Notes under the pieces: generated by a model | The model's database searches: none | What the model was told of the DNA's origin: nothing | Seen by the model: only the letters and a program-made list of their open reading frames with translations | Origin: Ereboglobus sp. | GTDB lineage: Bacteria > Verrucomicrobiota > Verrucomicrobiia > Opitutales > Opitutaceae | NCBI GenBank assembly: GCA_029974595.1 | Contig: JARKRC010000027.1 | Coordinates: 124,001 to 188,000 of the forward strand | DNA length: 64,000 nt | Direction: 5' to 3' | Program-made: the position numbers and the translations under genes | Shown: piece by piece, positions 17,287-25,853 of the stretch | Position numbering within the stretch: position 1 is the first letter of the stretch | How the letters are laid out: every line of letters starts with the position of its first letter

Positions 17287-20200
17287 TCAGAATGTGTATT
17301 TGACGCCAAGTATCATCTGAACGCCGAAATGCTGGATGCTGTAGAGTCTGGCATAGGCGGGGGTGTTGTCGCCGTAGCGTTTCAGGACGTAGGGTTCGTT
17401 GGTGACGTTGCGGGCGGTGAAGTAAACGGCGAGGCCCTTGGTGATGCGATACTCCGCGTCGATGTCGAGTTTGGTGCTGCCAGCCAGGTATTGGTAGGTG
17501 TTGGCGGCGATGCGGTTGCCTTCATAGATGCCGATGGTATCGGGGTTGTCGGTGGAGATGAGCCTGCCGAGGTTGTTGCCGAGGCGCTGCTCGCTGCGGT
17601 TTGTCCACTTGAGCATGATGGAATAGCGGGGGCGGTTTATCGAGATGCCCCAGTTCATGGTGCGAGGGACAAAGGTGCTGAAATCGGCAAGGGGGCTGCC
17701 GGTGAGGCTTTGGAATGTGGCATTGCCGAATATGGAGATACCGCGCGCCCAGTCGGGGAGGAAGGTGAGTTGCTGGGTGTAATCGAGCTCAAGACCGCGG
17801 AGGCACATTTTGTCGACGTTTGTCATGGTGGCAATGCGAACTTTGTCATTAAAGACGCGGTCTCCATTGCCGTTTACATAATAGAAAAGCGAGGAGTCGA
17901 TGTTGTAGGATTCAAGCAGCTCGGGGGTGGCCGCTTGCAGGGGATCGAGGGGGATGGTGGTGCTGCCGAAGAAGTTTTTTATGCTTTTGTAGAAGAAGCT
18001 GGCGCTAAAGCGGGCGGATTTTTGGAAATAGTATTCGACTGACACGTCAAAGGCGTCGGCTTCCCAGGGTTTCAACTCGGTGTTGTTGACGGTGATGGTT
18101 TGCTGGACGCTGGTGCCGGAGACGGTGGTCGTGTCGGGGAGGACGACGAGAGGGACGATGCTCATGAAGTCAGGGCGCGCGATGGAGCGGGCGTAACCGG
18201 CGCGGATGATAAGGTCGTCCTTGAGGAGGAAGGTGGCGCTGAGACTGGGGTAGAAGCCGTCGTAGCTGTGCTTGAGTTTTTCGCCGCGGATTTGATTGAT
18301 CACGTAATTGGCGGCATGTTTGTAGGGATTGGCGAGGCTGGTGTAGGTGGTGGTGGGAGTGGGGGCCAGGGGAGCGAGATGGAACCGGTCCATGCTGGCA
18401 ATGAAGGCATCGGAGAACTGGGTTTTGTCGGGCATGCCGGTGACGGGGTCCGTCTTGAAGATGGCATTGGGCTGGCGGCGCGGGCCGGCGGCTTTGTCCT
18501 CGGTGTGTTCCCAGCGGACTCCGCCGACGAGCCAGAGGCGGTTGTTGAAGAGTTTGATGTCGCCGCGGATGTAGAGGGAGCTGATGGTTTCCTCCATGTG
18601 GAAGGAGTTGTTGGCAAGGAGGAATGGCTCGGTGTTGTTGGCGACGATGGCTTGGGAGAACCAGTTGTTGGGGTCGAGGTTGGCGACGGGGGTCCCGGGG
18701 ATGTCGGTGTCGCGATTGTAGTGGAGGAGAAAATCCTTATAGACTTTGCTGGGATCGACCCATTGGACGTAGCCGAGGCCGTAGGGTGCGGGGACTTTGG
18801 AGAAGGAGTCGTTGATATAGTGGGAGGCGAGCCGGTATGCCTCGCCGCCGCGGTTGACGGGATCTTCGCCGTTGGCGCCTGGTTCGCCGCCCCAGAATTC
18901 CCAGACGTTGGGTCTCATGGCGATGTCGCGGGTTTCGCGGCGGATGTTGCCACCGAATTGGAGGCGGATGGGGATGTTGCCGGCCGTGAAGAGGCGGTGG
19001 GCGTTGGCGTAGGCTTCCTCGGTTTTGTTGTAGGAGTCGCCTTGTGTGGTGGCAACGGAGCCGCGGTAGCCGGTGCCGTTGTTGCTGTAGGGGGTATAGC
19101 GCATGGTGTAGCTGTAGGAGTGTTGCTGGCGGATGCCGTTGGCGTTGATGTCGGCGGCTTCGTTTTGAAGGGCGAGGATGTAGGGGTCTATGGGGAGGAG
19201 GACGCGGTTGCCGGCGGGGCCGGTCATGCTGAAGGTGGAGATTTTGTTGGGGATGCCGTTGGTGATGTCATCGAAGTTGACGATGACACCGCGGATGCCG
19301 GCGACGACGTTGTTGAAGTAGCCTTCGTCCATGTCGCGGTAGTTGTTGGTGGCCTTGGAGGCGCTGATGCCGGCGTCGATGGTCCAGACGGGACCGTTGT
19401 GGCGGTAGGTGAGGTTGGTGAGCCAGGTGTTGCCGAATTTGCGGCGGTAGTTGGTGGAGTTGGTGACGGAGCCGGCGTTGTTGCGGTTGGCGGGCATGCC
19501 GTCGATGTCCGAGATGCCGCCGTGGGTGAAGTTGGGGCCATACCAGTTTTGTGTGTTTTGGGGCGGGAGGCCGGACTCGAGGCCGCCGCCGCCGCCGACG
19601 TCAAAGGCGAGGGCCGAGGCGTAGAAGGAGTTGTCGTAATTGTTGTATTGGTAGCGGAGGTTGAAGATATCCTGGCGGGTGGCGCGCCAGTCGAGGGAGA
19701 TGCCGACGGAGGAACGTTCAATGACGCTGGGGGAAGTTTGGACGCGATAGGAGGCCAGGTAGGGGTTCCTGGGGGTGACGGTGACGGGGGTGGGAGTGAC
19801 TTCGGTGTTGGCACCGGCCGAGGAGGGGATCCAGGAGGTTTGCTGGAGGGTTTGGGGGTTGTACTGGCCGGAATACATGCCGGTGATGGTGATCCCGAAG
19901 TTTTTGGTGAGAGGGTTGATGTAGGTGAAATCGAAGCCGGGTTTGACAAGTGTTTCCTTGTGGCCGTCGGGGCCGATGGGCTGGCGACTGAGACTGGTTT
20001 GGGTGCTGTTGAAATTGGTGTAGGCGCGCACGGTGGCGTGGACGCTGGAGCGCTCAAAAGCGGATTTGCTGACCATGTTGATCGAGCCGCCGAGGGCGCT
20101 GGCAGGCTGGTCGGGAGTGCGGCTTTTGGAGACGGAGATGCGGGAGGCGTTGTTGATGGAGATTTGCTCGAACTCGACGGCTCGGCTCGGGCTGTAAACG

Positions 20201-20919
20201 CCGTCGGCGGCGAATGAGGAGGAGGGAACCTTGAAGCCGTCCATCGTGATATCGACGGTGGACGGGGGGAGGCCGCGGACGGTGACGGTGCGGGCGGCGG
20301 CGGCGTTGTAGTCAACGGTGAGGCCGGGTATGTATTTGAGGAATTCGCCGATGTTGCCCTCGGTGATGTTGCCGAATTCGTCGGTAGAGACGACGTTTTG
20401 GATGTTGGGGGCGTTGCGCTGTTCGTTAAGGGCGATTATTTTTGCGTCGGTTTCGCGGCGGGCCTGGACCTGGTATGTGTCGAGTTTGACGATTTCATCG
20501 CCGGCGCCGGCGCGTTCCATGTCGAAGTCCTGCTCGATGGTGGCGCCTTCGGCGATGGTGATTATGTATTGTTTCGGGGTCATGTCGCCATAGGTGGCCC
20601 GGATCACGGCTTCGCCGGCGGGGGCGTTGGTGATTATGTACTCACCATAGCCGTCGGTATATGAAACCAAGTCGGAGCCGGCGATGCGCACCTGCGCGTT
20701 CAACAGATACCTGCCGGTTGATGTGTCCAGCACGCGCCCCCGCACGACGGCGGAGCTGGCGGCGGCAAAAGCGGACATTGGCAAAAGGACCGCCGCAGCC
20801 AGGACAGCGATGGCCGGCCGGATGCGGTTCGAAACACATACAAATGCCTTCCTGACCAATGATATATTGTTTATCGCAGGAGCCGGCCGGTGTGGGATGC
20901 AATCAGTATTTTGTTTCAT
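17287..20919 (-). CDS. Large TonB-dependent receptor with carboxypeptidase-regulatory-like N-domain
   Basis: A 1210-residue outer-membrane receptor. A long N-region with a signal segment (AIAVLAAAVLLPMSAFAA) precedes a carboxypeptidase-regulatory-like domain (VVRGRVLDTSTGRYLLNAQV, about residues 58-140). The plug follows (GEFLKYIPGLTVDYN, RTVTVRGLPPSTVDITMDG), then a large barrel ending LGVKYTF. Receptors of this type import glycans in Verrucomicrobiota and Xanthomonads. Flanking GH20 enzymes and a LacI regulator point to GlcNAc-containing oligosaccharides. It is the central gene of a minus-strand cluster; the 133-nt gap upstream may hold its promoter and an operator. Confidence 0.9.
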   Translation of the reverse strand: MKQNTDCIPHRPAPAINNISLVRKAFVCVSNRIRPAIAVLAAAVLLPMSAFAAASSAVVRGRVLDTSTGRYLLNAQVRIAGSDLVSYTDGYGEYIITNAPAGEAVIRATYGDMTPKQYIITIAEGATIEQDFDMERAGAGDEIVKLDTYQVQARRETDAKIIALNEQRNAPNIQNVVSTDEFGNITEGNIGEFLKYIPGLTVDYNAAAARTVTVRGLPPSTVDITMDGFKVPSSSFAADGVYSPSRAVEFEQISINNASRISVSKSRTPDQPASALGGSINMVSKSAFERSSVHATVRAYTNFNSTQTSLSRQPIGPDGHKETLVKPGFDFTYINPLTKNFGITITGMYSGQYNPQTLQQTSWIPSSAGANTEVTPTPVTVTPRNPYLASYRVQTSPSVIERSSVGISLDWRATRQDIFNLRYQYNNYDNSFYASALAFDVGGGGGLESGLPPQNTQNWYGPNFTHGGISDIDGMPANRNNAGSVTNSTNYRRKFGNTWLTNLTYRHNGPVWTIDAGISASKATNNYRDMDEGYFNNVVAGIRGVIVNFDDITNGIPNKISTFSMTGPAGNRVLLPIDPYILALQNEAADINANGIRQQHSYSYTMRYTPYSNNGTGYRGSVATTQGDSYNKTEEAYANAHRLFTAGNIPIRLQFGGNIRRETRDIAMRPNVWEFWGGEPGANGEDPVNRGGEAYRLASHYINDSFSKVPAPYGLGYVQWVDPSKVYKDFLLHYNRDTDIPGTPVANLDPNNWFSQAIVANNTEPFLLANNSFHMEETISSLYIRGDIKLFNNRLWLVGGVRWEHTEDKAAGPRRQPNAIFKTDPVTGMPDKTQFSDAFIASMDRFHLAPLAPTPTTTYTSLANPYKHAANYVINQIRGEKLKHSYDGFYPSLSATFLLKDDLIIRAGYARSIARPDFMSIVPLVVLPDTTTVSGTSVQQTITVNNTELKPWEADAFDVSVEYYFQKSARFSASFFYKSIKNFFGSTTIPLDPLQAATPELLESYNIDSSLFYYVNGNGDRVFNDKVRIATMTNVDKMCLRGLELDYTQQLTFLPDWARGISIFGNATFQSLTGSPLADFSTFVPRTMNWGISINRPRYSIMLKWTNRSEQRLGNNLGRLISTDNPDTIGIYEGNRIAANTYQYLAGSTKLDIDAEYRITKGLAVYFTARNVTNEPYVLKRYGDNTPAYARLYSIQHFGVQMILGVKYTF

Positions 20920-21010
20920 TGGATATTGGGTATTGCTAAAGGGCTGAAACGCGGGTCGATCGGAACGTGCAAACTAAAGCACCTGCATGGCGCGTGGGAC
21001 AAAAAGTATT

Positions 21011-21026
21011 TTGGTAAACGTTAAAC
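21011..21026. promoter_or_regulatory. Candidate LacI-type operator before the receptor gene
   Basis: The stretch ttggtaaacgttaaac has the central CG and partial dyad symmetry (5 of 7 positions per half) expected for LacI-family operators. It lies 92 nt upstream of the receptor start, between lacI and the receptor. A GC-rich palindrome (cgcgggcgcgcccgcg) next to it could end the lacI transcript. This is a visual match only. Confidence 0.25.
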
Positions 21027-21052
21027 GCGCGGGCGCGCCCGCGCCGGGGAAA

Positions 21053-22081
21053 CTATTGCCGGCACCGGAGGGATTTGCCTTCGATCCACTCGCTTTCCAC
21101 AAGCTCCAGGCGCGGGTGGCGGGGAATGCCGAAATCGGCGTTTATAATCCGCGAAATCAGCTGCTCCACCGCCCATTCGCCCATGAGCCGCTGGTTTTCC
21201 TGCAAACCGGAAAACACCGTGCCCTCCAAAACCTGGCTCAGCGCGACGACACCAAGGTCGCCGGGCACATTGCGGCCGAGTTCCTTTAGCATCCCATAAA
21301 ACTCGTCCAGCACTTCATACACATGCGCGATCACAATGACATCGGGCGCATAGCGTTTCAACCAGGCATGCAGGGATTTTTGATCGATTCGTTTCATCCG
21401 CAGTATGGGCATCACGTCCGAAGCTCCGAGGTTGCGCTCACACCAGCCGAGATACGCGCAGGCGTTCGCCATGCCGCCGCGCTCGTCTTCGTAGCGGCCG
21501 AGGAGCAGACCGGGGCGGCGGTAACCAAGCGCGTAGGCGCGGTTCAGCGCATGCATGGTGTCATTATAGGCATGGTTGATCACCCGGTGAAGCGGCGTTT
21601 TGATGCTGAGCCCCTGAGTCACGATTGCAAAATGGTCGAGCTCCGCCGGAAATTGGGCCGTGATGTCAGGGCTGCCGAAACAAAGGAGGCCGTTGATGCC
21701 TCGGGCATCGAGCACTGACCGAAGCCGTTTTGGGCTCATGCCGGGAGCCGAGAGCCAAAACGGCTCCAAGCGATACCCAAGTGTGTCGGCGCGATGCAAC
21801 ATGCCTTCATACATGCGCGTGAGGTGCAGCGATTTTTCCCAGGGGCGGGGTGTTTCATACAGGGAAATGACACCGATGCAGGCACCTTCGCCGGGCCTGG
21901 CAGACTGGCGAATCTGGCTCATCAGCTCGGCGACCTTGGCGTTGGGCTTGTAGCCGATCTCATGCGCGACCCGAAGCACCCGTTCGCGTGTAAGCGGGGA
22001 GATTTTTCTATTGTTTTGCAGTGCGAGCGAGACCGTCGCCACCGAAAGCCTCGTAATGCTGGCGATTTTGCGGATGCTCAT
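21053..22081 (-). CDS. LacI family transcriptional regulator
   Basis: A 342-residue protein. The N-terminal helix-turn-helix is MSIRKIASITRLSVATVSLA with hinge helix NAKVAELMSQIR. A periplasmic-binding-protein-like effector domain follows, with family landmarks such as GLLCFGSPDITAQ, RPGLLLGRYEDERGG and DLGVVALSQ. Length is standard for the family. It lies between a GH20 gene and the TonB receptor in the same orientation, so it most likely senses a product of GlcNAc-oligosaccharide breakdown and represses the cluster, possibly including itself. A hairpin (22191-22244) separates it from the upstream GH20 gene. Confidence 0.9.
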   Translation of the reverse strand: MSIRKIASITRLSVATVSLALQNNRKISPLTRERVLRVAHEIGYKPNAKVAELMSQIRQSARPGEGACIGVISLYETPRPWEKSLHLTRMYEGMLHRADTLGYRLEPFWLSAPGMSPKRLRSVLDARGINGLLCFGSPDITAQFPAELDHFAIVTQGLSIKTPLHRVINHAYNDTMHALNRAYALGYRRPGLLLGRYEDERGGMANACAYLGWCERNLGASDVMPILRMKRIDQKSLHAWLKRYAPDVIVIAHVYEVLDEFYGMLKELGRNVPGDLGVVALSQVLEGTVFSGLQENQRLMGEWAVEQLISRIINADFGIPRHPRLELVESEWIEGKSLRCRQ

Positions 22082-22190
22082 AGGGTGAAAGGTCGGGCAC
22101 GTTAAGTCGGGAGATTCCGCGCCCTTGGAGCCAGAGGGCGCTTATATAAATGCAAGATAGCGCCCCGGGAGCCTCCTGTAAAGCAGACAT

Positions 22191-22244
22191 CGGGTTTCCA
22201 ATTTGATGCGAAATGCCAGCGCGCAATCGGAGCTTGGAAACCCG
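22191..22244 (-). promoter_or_regulatory. 11-bp stem-loop between GH20 and lacI
   Basis: Arms cgggtttccaa and ttggaaacccg are perfect complements with a 32-nt loop. On the minus strand the hairpin begins 5 nt after the GH20 stop and lacks a T-run. It may be a Rho-dependent pause, an mRNA 3'-end stabiliser or a processing site that uncouples GH20 from lacI. Confidence 0.45.
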
Positions 22245-22248
22245 AAGC

Positions 22249-24342
22249 TCATGGCGCTGCTTCGACAAGCTGCATGATGCCTTTCACCGCAGGGAGATCG
22301 ACCGCGGCCGCATTGGGTTTTGTGACCGCATCAACGGTCTCGATGCTTTGTTTTTTCCAGCCCGCCGGATTTGATCTTCCCGTCTCAAGCGCCGCAAGCG
22401 CCTCCTCGGCAATCCGGATGCTCTTTATAAAACCTTCCGCCATTTTTCCAGCGTCCTGAAGGCGGGGCGACTGTGCCGCAAGCGCCGTCGCAACGATGTG
22501 CGCGGCATCATGCCAGGTTTGCAACTGTTTGCGGAGACCGACGATTGCCGCCTTGCGATCAGCCTGCCCGTCGCCGGTGAGAAGCGCGGCGACGGCGTTG
22601 TTAAAATCACGCGCGCTGGCGCTGTCGGGAACCGTCGCGTCTGCAAACCCGCCAAGGGGGTTGAACCAGCTTTTAAGCTGGAGCCGCCCGCGCGCATATT
22701 GCTTCACCGGCTCGCAGGCATCGGAAAAGGTGCGGAGCGCCGTGAGTTCGGGACCCGTCGGTGCAAAGGCATCACCCGCGAGGCGGCGCAACAGCGAGGT
22801 GCGGTTTTTCTCGTGCCGCATGCCGGCTTCATCGAGGCGCAGGCTCACAATCGCAAGGCGCCGGTACATGTCGGCGACATCACGCACGGCTTGCGGCGAC
22901 CAGAGACGCTCGGCAATGGCGGCCGTGCGAGGCCAGATGCGCGAGTCGATGGTTTCGGAGGACGTCCATTCACTCCACATGGTGGCCTCGCCGCCCAGGA
23001 CGAGCTTTTGCTGCCCGGGCGTGAGCTTGCTGCCGGGAGGGATCGGATCGTTCAAATAGTGGCTCGATGCGGGCTCGCTGAGGTCGATATAGTAGCCGTG
23101 AGACAAAATCACGCGGTGCCCGCTGGAAACGGCTTCGGCGACACCTTTTGGCCCGCGCCACGAATGCACGACGGCGCTCGCGGGCAAATCGGGATGCAGG
23201 ATCTCATCCCAGCCGAGCAGGACTTTGTTGTTGCGCGCAAGAATTTCCGAGAGGCGGATGCTGAAATGCGCATGGAGCCCCCGGTTGTCCTTCAGCCCGT
23301 TGTCTGTAATGAATTTTTGAATACGACTGTTGGCGTTCCATTGCTTGCCATTGTTTTCATCCCCGCCGACATGGACGCAGGCATCGGGGAACAGAGCGGC
23401 CATTTCGCCGAAAAAATCCGAAAGCAGCTCATAAACCGCGGGATTGGCCGGATCCATCGCGGGATCGAAAATGCCCCACTCGCGCTCGATCGCATAAGTG
23501 GAGCTAGGCGGGCCGCTGAGGAGCTCCGGATGCGAAACGCCCCACGCGGTTGCGTGGCCGGGAAGATCGAACTCGGGGACCACGCGTATGGCCCGCTCCG
23601 CGGCGTAAGCGATGATCTCGCGCATCTGGTCTTGCGTGAAAAAGAGCCCGTCGGAACCAAGCATGTGAAGCTCCGGATGCGTTTTGCTTTCGATGCGGAA
23701 ACCCTGGTCATCGGTGAGGTGCAGGTGCAGGACGTTAAGTTTGACGAGCTCCATGCCATCGATAACGCGCTTGATTTCGCCAAGCGGCTGCCAGCGACGC
23801 GAAACGTCGATCATAAGCCCGCGCCAGGAAAAACGCGGCATATCCCTGATGGTGACCGCCGGCAGGTAGTAACCGTGCGCATCCTGCCGGACGAGCTGCA
23901 GGAACGTTTGCAGGCCGCGCAATGCGCCGGTCGTCGTGGGGGCGGAGAGCGTAGCCTGGCGATCCGTGATCACAAGCGCGTAGGACTCGTCCTCATCGAG
24001 CGTCGGAATGGCCGGGGCCGGCGAACGAACGTCGAGGAGCAGCCCGGCCTTTTTCACATCTGTGCCAAGACTCGGCAATCCCGGCGCAACGGCCGTAAAG
24101 ACGATGCCGGTGCGGGTGACGAGGGAATGATACAAACGATTTGTGGCCGAACGAAGACGCGCGTCCGTTATTCCCGTGACCGCAACGACAAAATCAGCAT
24201 CGAGAGGCAATCGGGCCTCCGGCGCGGGAAACCGGACCTCGGCTGGGCACGGCATGATGTCCAGGGCCGCGAATGACGGATTGCGTCCGCTGAAGAGCAA
24301 AACGGTCGCAACGAGAGCAGGGGCAATTTTATTTTTAATCAT
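22249..24342 (-). CDS. Beta-N-acetylhexosaminidase, GH20 (second enzyme)
   Basis: A 697-residue exported enzyme. Signal MIKNKIAPALVATVLLFSG is cleaved near NPSFA. An N-terminal GH20b-like domain is followed by the barrel with HLHLTDDQGFRIESKTHPE and the catalytic Asp-Glu of HVGGDENNG. About 200 residues then follow, mainly helical, with KQYARGRLQLKSWFNP. That tail is absent from the other GH20 of the cluster, so the two probably differ in specificity. The ATG at 24342 is chosen because it begins the signal peptide; the frame is open to 24420. It is the first gene of the minus-strand cluster and is divergent from the lipoprotein copy at 24437. Confidence 0.9.
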   Translation of the reverse strand: MIKNKIAPALVATVLLFSGRNPSFAALDIMPCPAEVRFPAPEARLPLDADFVVAVTGITDARLRSATNRLYHSLVTRTGIVFTAVAPGLPSLGTDVKKAGLLLDVRSPAPAIPTLDEDESYALVITDRQATLSAPTTTGALRGLQTFLQLVRQDAHGYYLPAVTIRDMPRFSWRGLMIDVSRRWQPLGEIKRVIDGMELVKLNVLHLHLTDDQGFRIESKTHPELHMLGSDGLFFTQDQMREIIAYAAERAIRVVPEFDLPGHATAWGVSHPELLSGPPSSTYAIEREWGIFDPAMDPANPAVYELLSDFFGEMAALFPDACVHVGGDENNGKQWNANSRIQKFITDNGLKDNRGLHAHFSIRLSEILARNNKVLLGWDEILHPDLPASAVVHSWRGPKGVAEAVSSGHRVILSHGYYIDLSEPASSHYLNDPIPPGSKLTPGQQKLVLGGEATMWSEWTSSETIDSRIWPRTAAIAERLWSPQAVRDVADMYRRLAIVSLRLDEAGMRHEKNRTSLLRRLAGDAFAPTGPELTALRTFSDACEPVKQYARGRLQLKSWFNPLGGFADATVPDSASARDFNNAVAALLTGDGQADRKAAIVGLRKQLQTWHDAAHIVATALAAQSPRLQDAGKMAEGFIKSIRIAEEALAALETGRSNPAGWKKQSIETVDAVTKPNAAAVDLPAVKGIMQLVEAAP

Positions 24343-24436
24343 AATACACAGGAAATGCGGGGTGCTGAAAGGCATCACGGGAATTTTAAAAGTTTGCCAA
24401 CAATAGTCCGAATGCGGCACTTGTTAAATTGCAGGA

Positions 24437-24973
24437 ATGATTATGTTTTTAACAAAAATAACATTCGGAAAAGCGGCTGCGGCGGCTTGCGTTGGCGCGG
24501 TCCTCTGGTGTTCGGGCTGCGCGAAACCGGACGCGGGCCTGAGGCCGGTCACGGCGGAGACGCCGGAGGAGTTTGCCGCGTGGAAAAGTGAAGCGGCGCA
24601 AAAAATCCCCGCCACCACCATGGAGGAATTCGAGTCCTGCGTGAACGACATCCGCATGGGCATCATGCAGCGCAGGGGAGCGACGGGCGACGGGCCGATC
24701 GCGCAAAAACTGTGCGATTACATTAACGGGAAAACGATGGGCGAGGTGATCGTCATGGGCCACAACGCAACCGTCGCCTAGATGACGAAGGAGCTCGCTT
24801 TCCTGCGCGCAAACATCGCAAAAACCGAGGAAGCCCTGCGCGGCCCCGGCGGCGATTCGGCCAAACAGGCGCTCCGCGATTATCTGGCGACGGCAAACGA
24901 CAATGTCGCTAAACTCGAAGCCCGCCTCGCAAAAGCAAAAGCGCGCCTCGCCGAGATCGAAAAGGCGCCGTAA
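24437..24973 (+). pseudogene. Lipoprotein, copy 2, with an in-frame TAG
   Basis: This copy parallels the 13398 lipoprotein: PEEFAAWKSEAAQKI, FESCVNDIRMGIMQRR, YINGKTMGEVIVMGHNAT. A TAG at 24779-24781 stands where copy 1 has a Trp codon (TGG). The same frame continues TKELAFLRANIAKTEEALRG to the matching coiled-coil C-terminus. The lipobox is the unusual WCSGC. The first 115 residues might still be made as a short lipoprotein lacking the coiled coil. The base change tgg to tag is the only disabling difference I see. Confidence 0.7.
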
Positions 24974-25041
24974 ATCCCGCAACCTCCAGCGCGCCACAAG
25001 CGCCCCGCCGCCCCGCCAATGCCATATCTGTTTATCGAAAG

Positions 25042-25740
25042 ATGAATGACGCCCGCAACGCCAAGCCCGTCGAAACCATGCGAATGACCGGCGGGGAAAT
25101 CGCCTTCTTCACCGAAGAAATCGGCTTGTCCACAAGCTATCTCGAATACGGCTCGGGCGGTAGCACCAAACTCGCCGTCCGTCAGGCGTCCATCAAAAAC
25201 ATGACGTCCGTGGAGTCGGATCCGGCGTTCCTTGATGCCGTCGTCCTTCCCGACCCGGAGATTCAAAAGGCGATTGCCGATTCGCGTTTGCGGTTTCTTC
25301 TCCCGGACATCGGGCCGACGCGGAAATCGGGAGTCCCGAAGGATTCCACGGCGATCCATCTCTGGCCAAACTACGCGCTGTGCCCCTACCTGCACGGCAG
25401 CGCCAAGCCGGACCTGATTCTGGTGGACGGCAGGTTTCGCGTCGCCTGCTGCCTCGCCGCCACGCTGCAGGCTCCGGCAGCGGCGGTTCTGGTTCACGAT
25501 TACACCCTGCGCCGCCACTACCACGTCCTGGAAAACTATTTTGAAATAGAGAAGCAGGTGGACACCCTCGTAAAACTCCGCCGGTCGGAGAACTTCAATG
25601 CCCGGTCCGCGAGAAATCTTCTGAAGAAATATCTATATTCACCCTGTGACGACCGGCAGACTCCCCACGCGCGCTTTTTCCGTTTCCTCTCAAACACAAG
25701 ACGAAGCCTGAAAAGGCGGTGGAAATCGGAACGAGATTGA
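25042..25740 (+). CDS. SAM-dependent methyltransferase-like protein, copy 2
   Basis: A 232-residue paralogue of the 14005 gene with the same motifs: LEYGSGGSTKLAV, VESDPAFLD, LILVDGRFRVACCL and VHDYTLRRHYHV. Many changes to copy 1 are conservative (Ile/Val, Lys/Arg) and the C-terminal third is almost unchanged, so both copies look under purifying selection although the partner lipoprotein here is broken. The ATG at 25042 is preceded by cgaaag. There is no signal peptide; a basic tail could contact membrane or nucleic acid. Substrate unknown. Confidence 0.7.
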   Translation: MNDARNAKPVETMRMTGGEIAFFTEEIGLSTSYLEYGSGGSTKLAVRQASIKNMTSVESDPAFLDAVVLPDPEIQKAIADSRLRFLLPDIGPTRKSGVPKDSTAIHLWPNYALCPYLHGSAKPDLILVDGRFRVACCLAATLQAPAAAVLVHDYTLRRHYHVLENYFEIEKQVDTLVKLRRSENFNARSARNLLKKYLYSPCDDRQTPHARFFRFLSNTRRSLKRRWKSERD

Positions 25741-25800
25741 AGCGACCAAGCCCGATATTATTAGTAAAATAAGTGCAGATTCTGATATACGAATTATCCC

Positions 25801-25853
25801 TTGATTCTTGATCTGCGCATCGATTCTTTCCGTCAACCGCAATCGCAGGATTT
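25801..25853 (+). pseudogene. Trace of a further lipoprotein signal-peptide copy
   Basis: The text after copy 2 (gatctgcgcatcgattcttt, ccgtcaaccgcaatcgcagg) parallels the sequence after copy 1 (gatctgcgcattcattctct, ccgtcggtcgcaacc). The duplicated unit therefore included the start of a following lipoprotein. Only about 50 nt remain, and no reading frame is kept. Confidence 0.4.

Noticed and set aside
18100-20217. 705-codon Gly/Val/Asp-rich plus-strand frame opposite the large receptor
   Set aside because: Composition is an artefact of reading the complement of the receptor codons; no start context or known domain.
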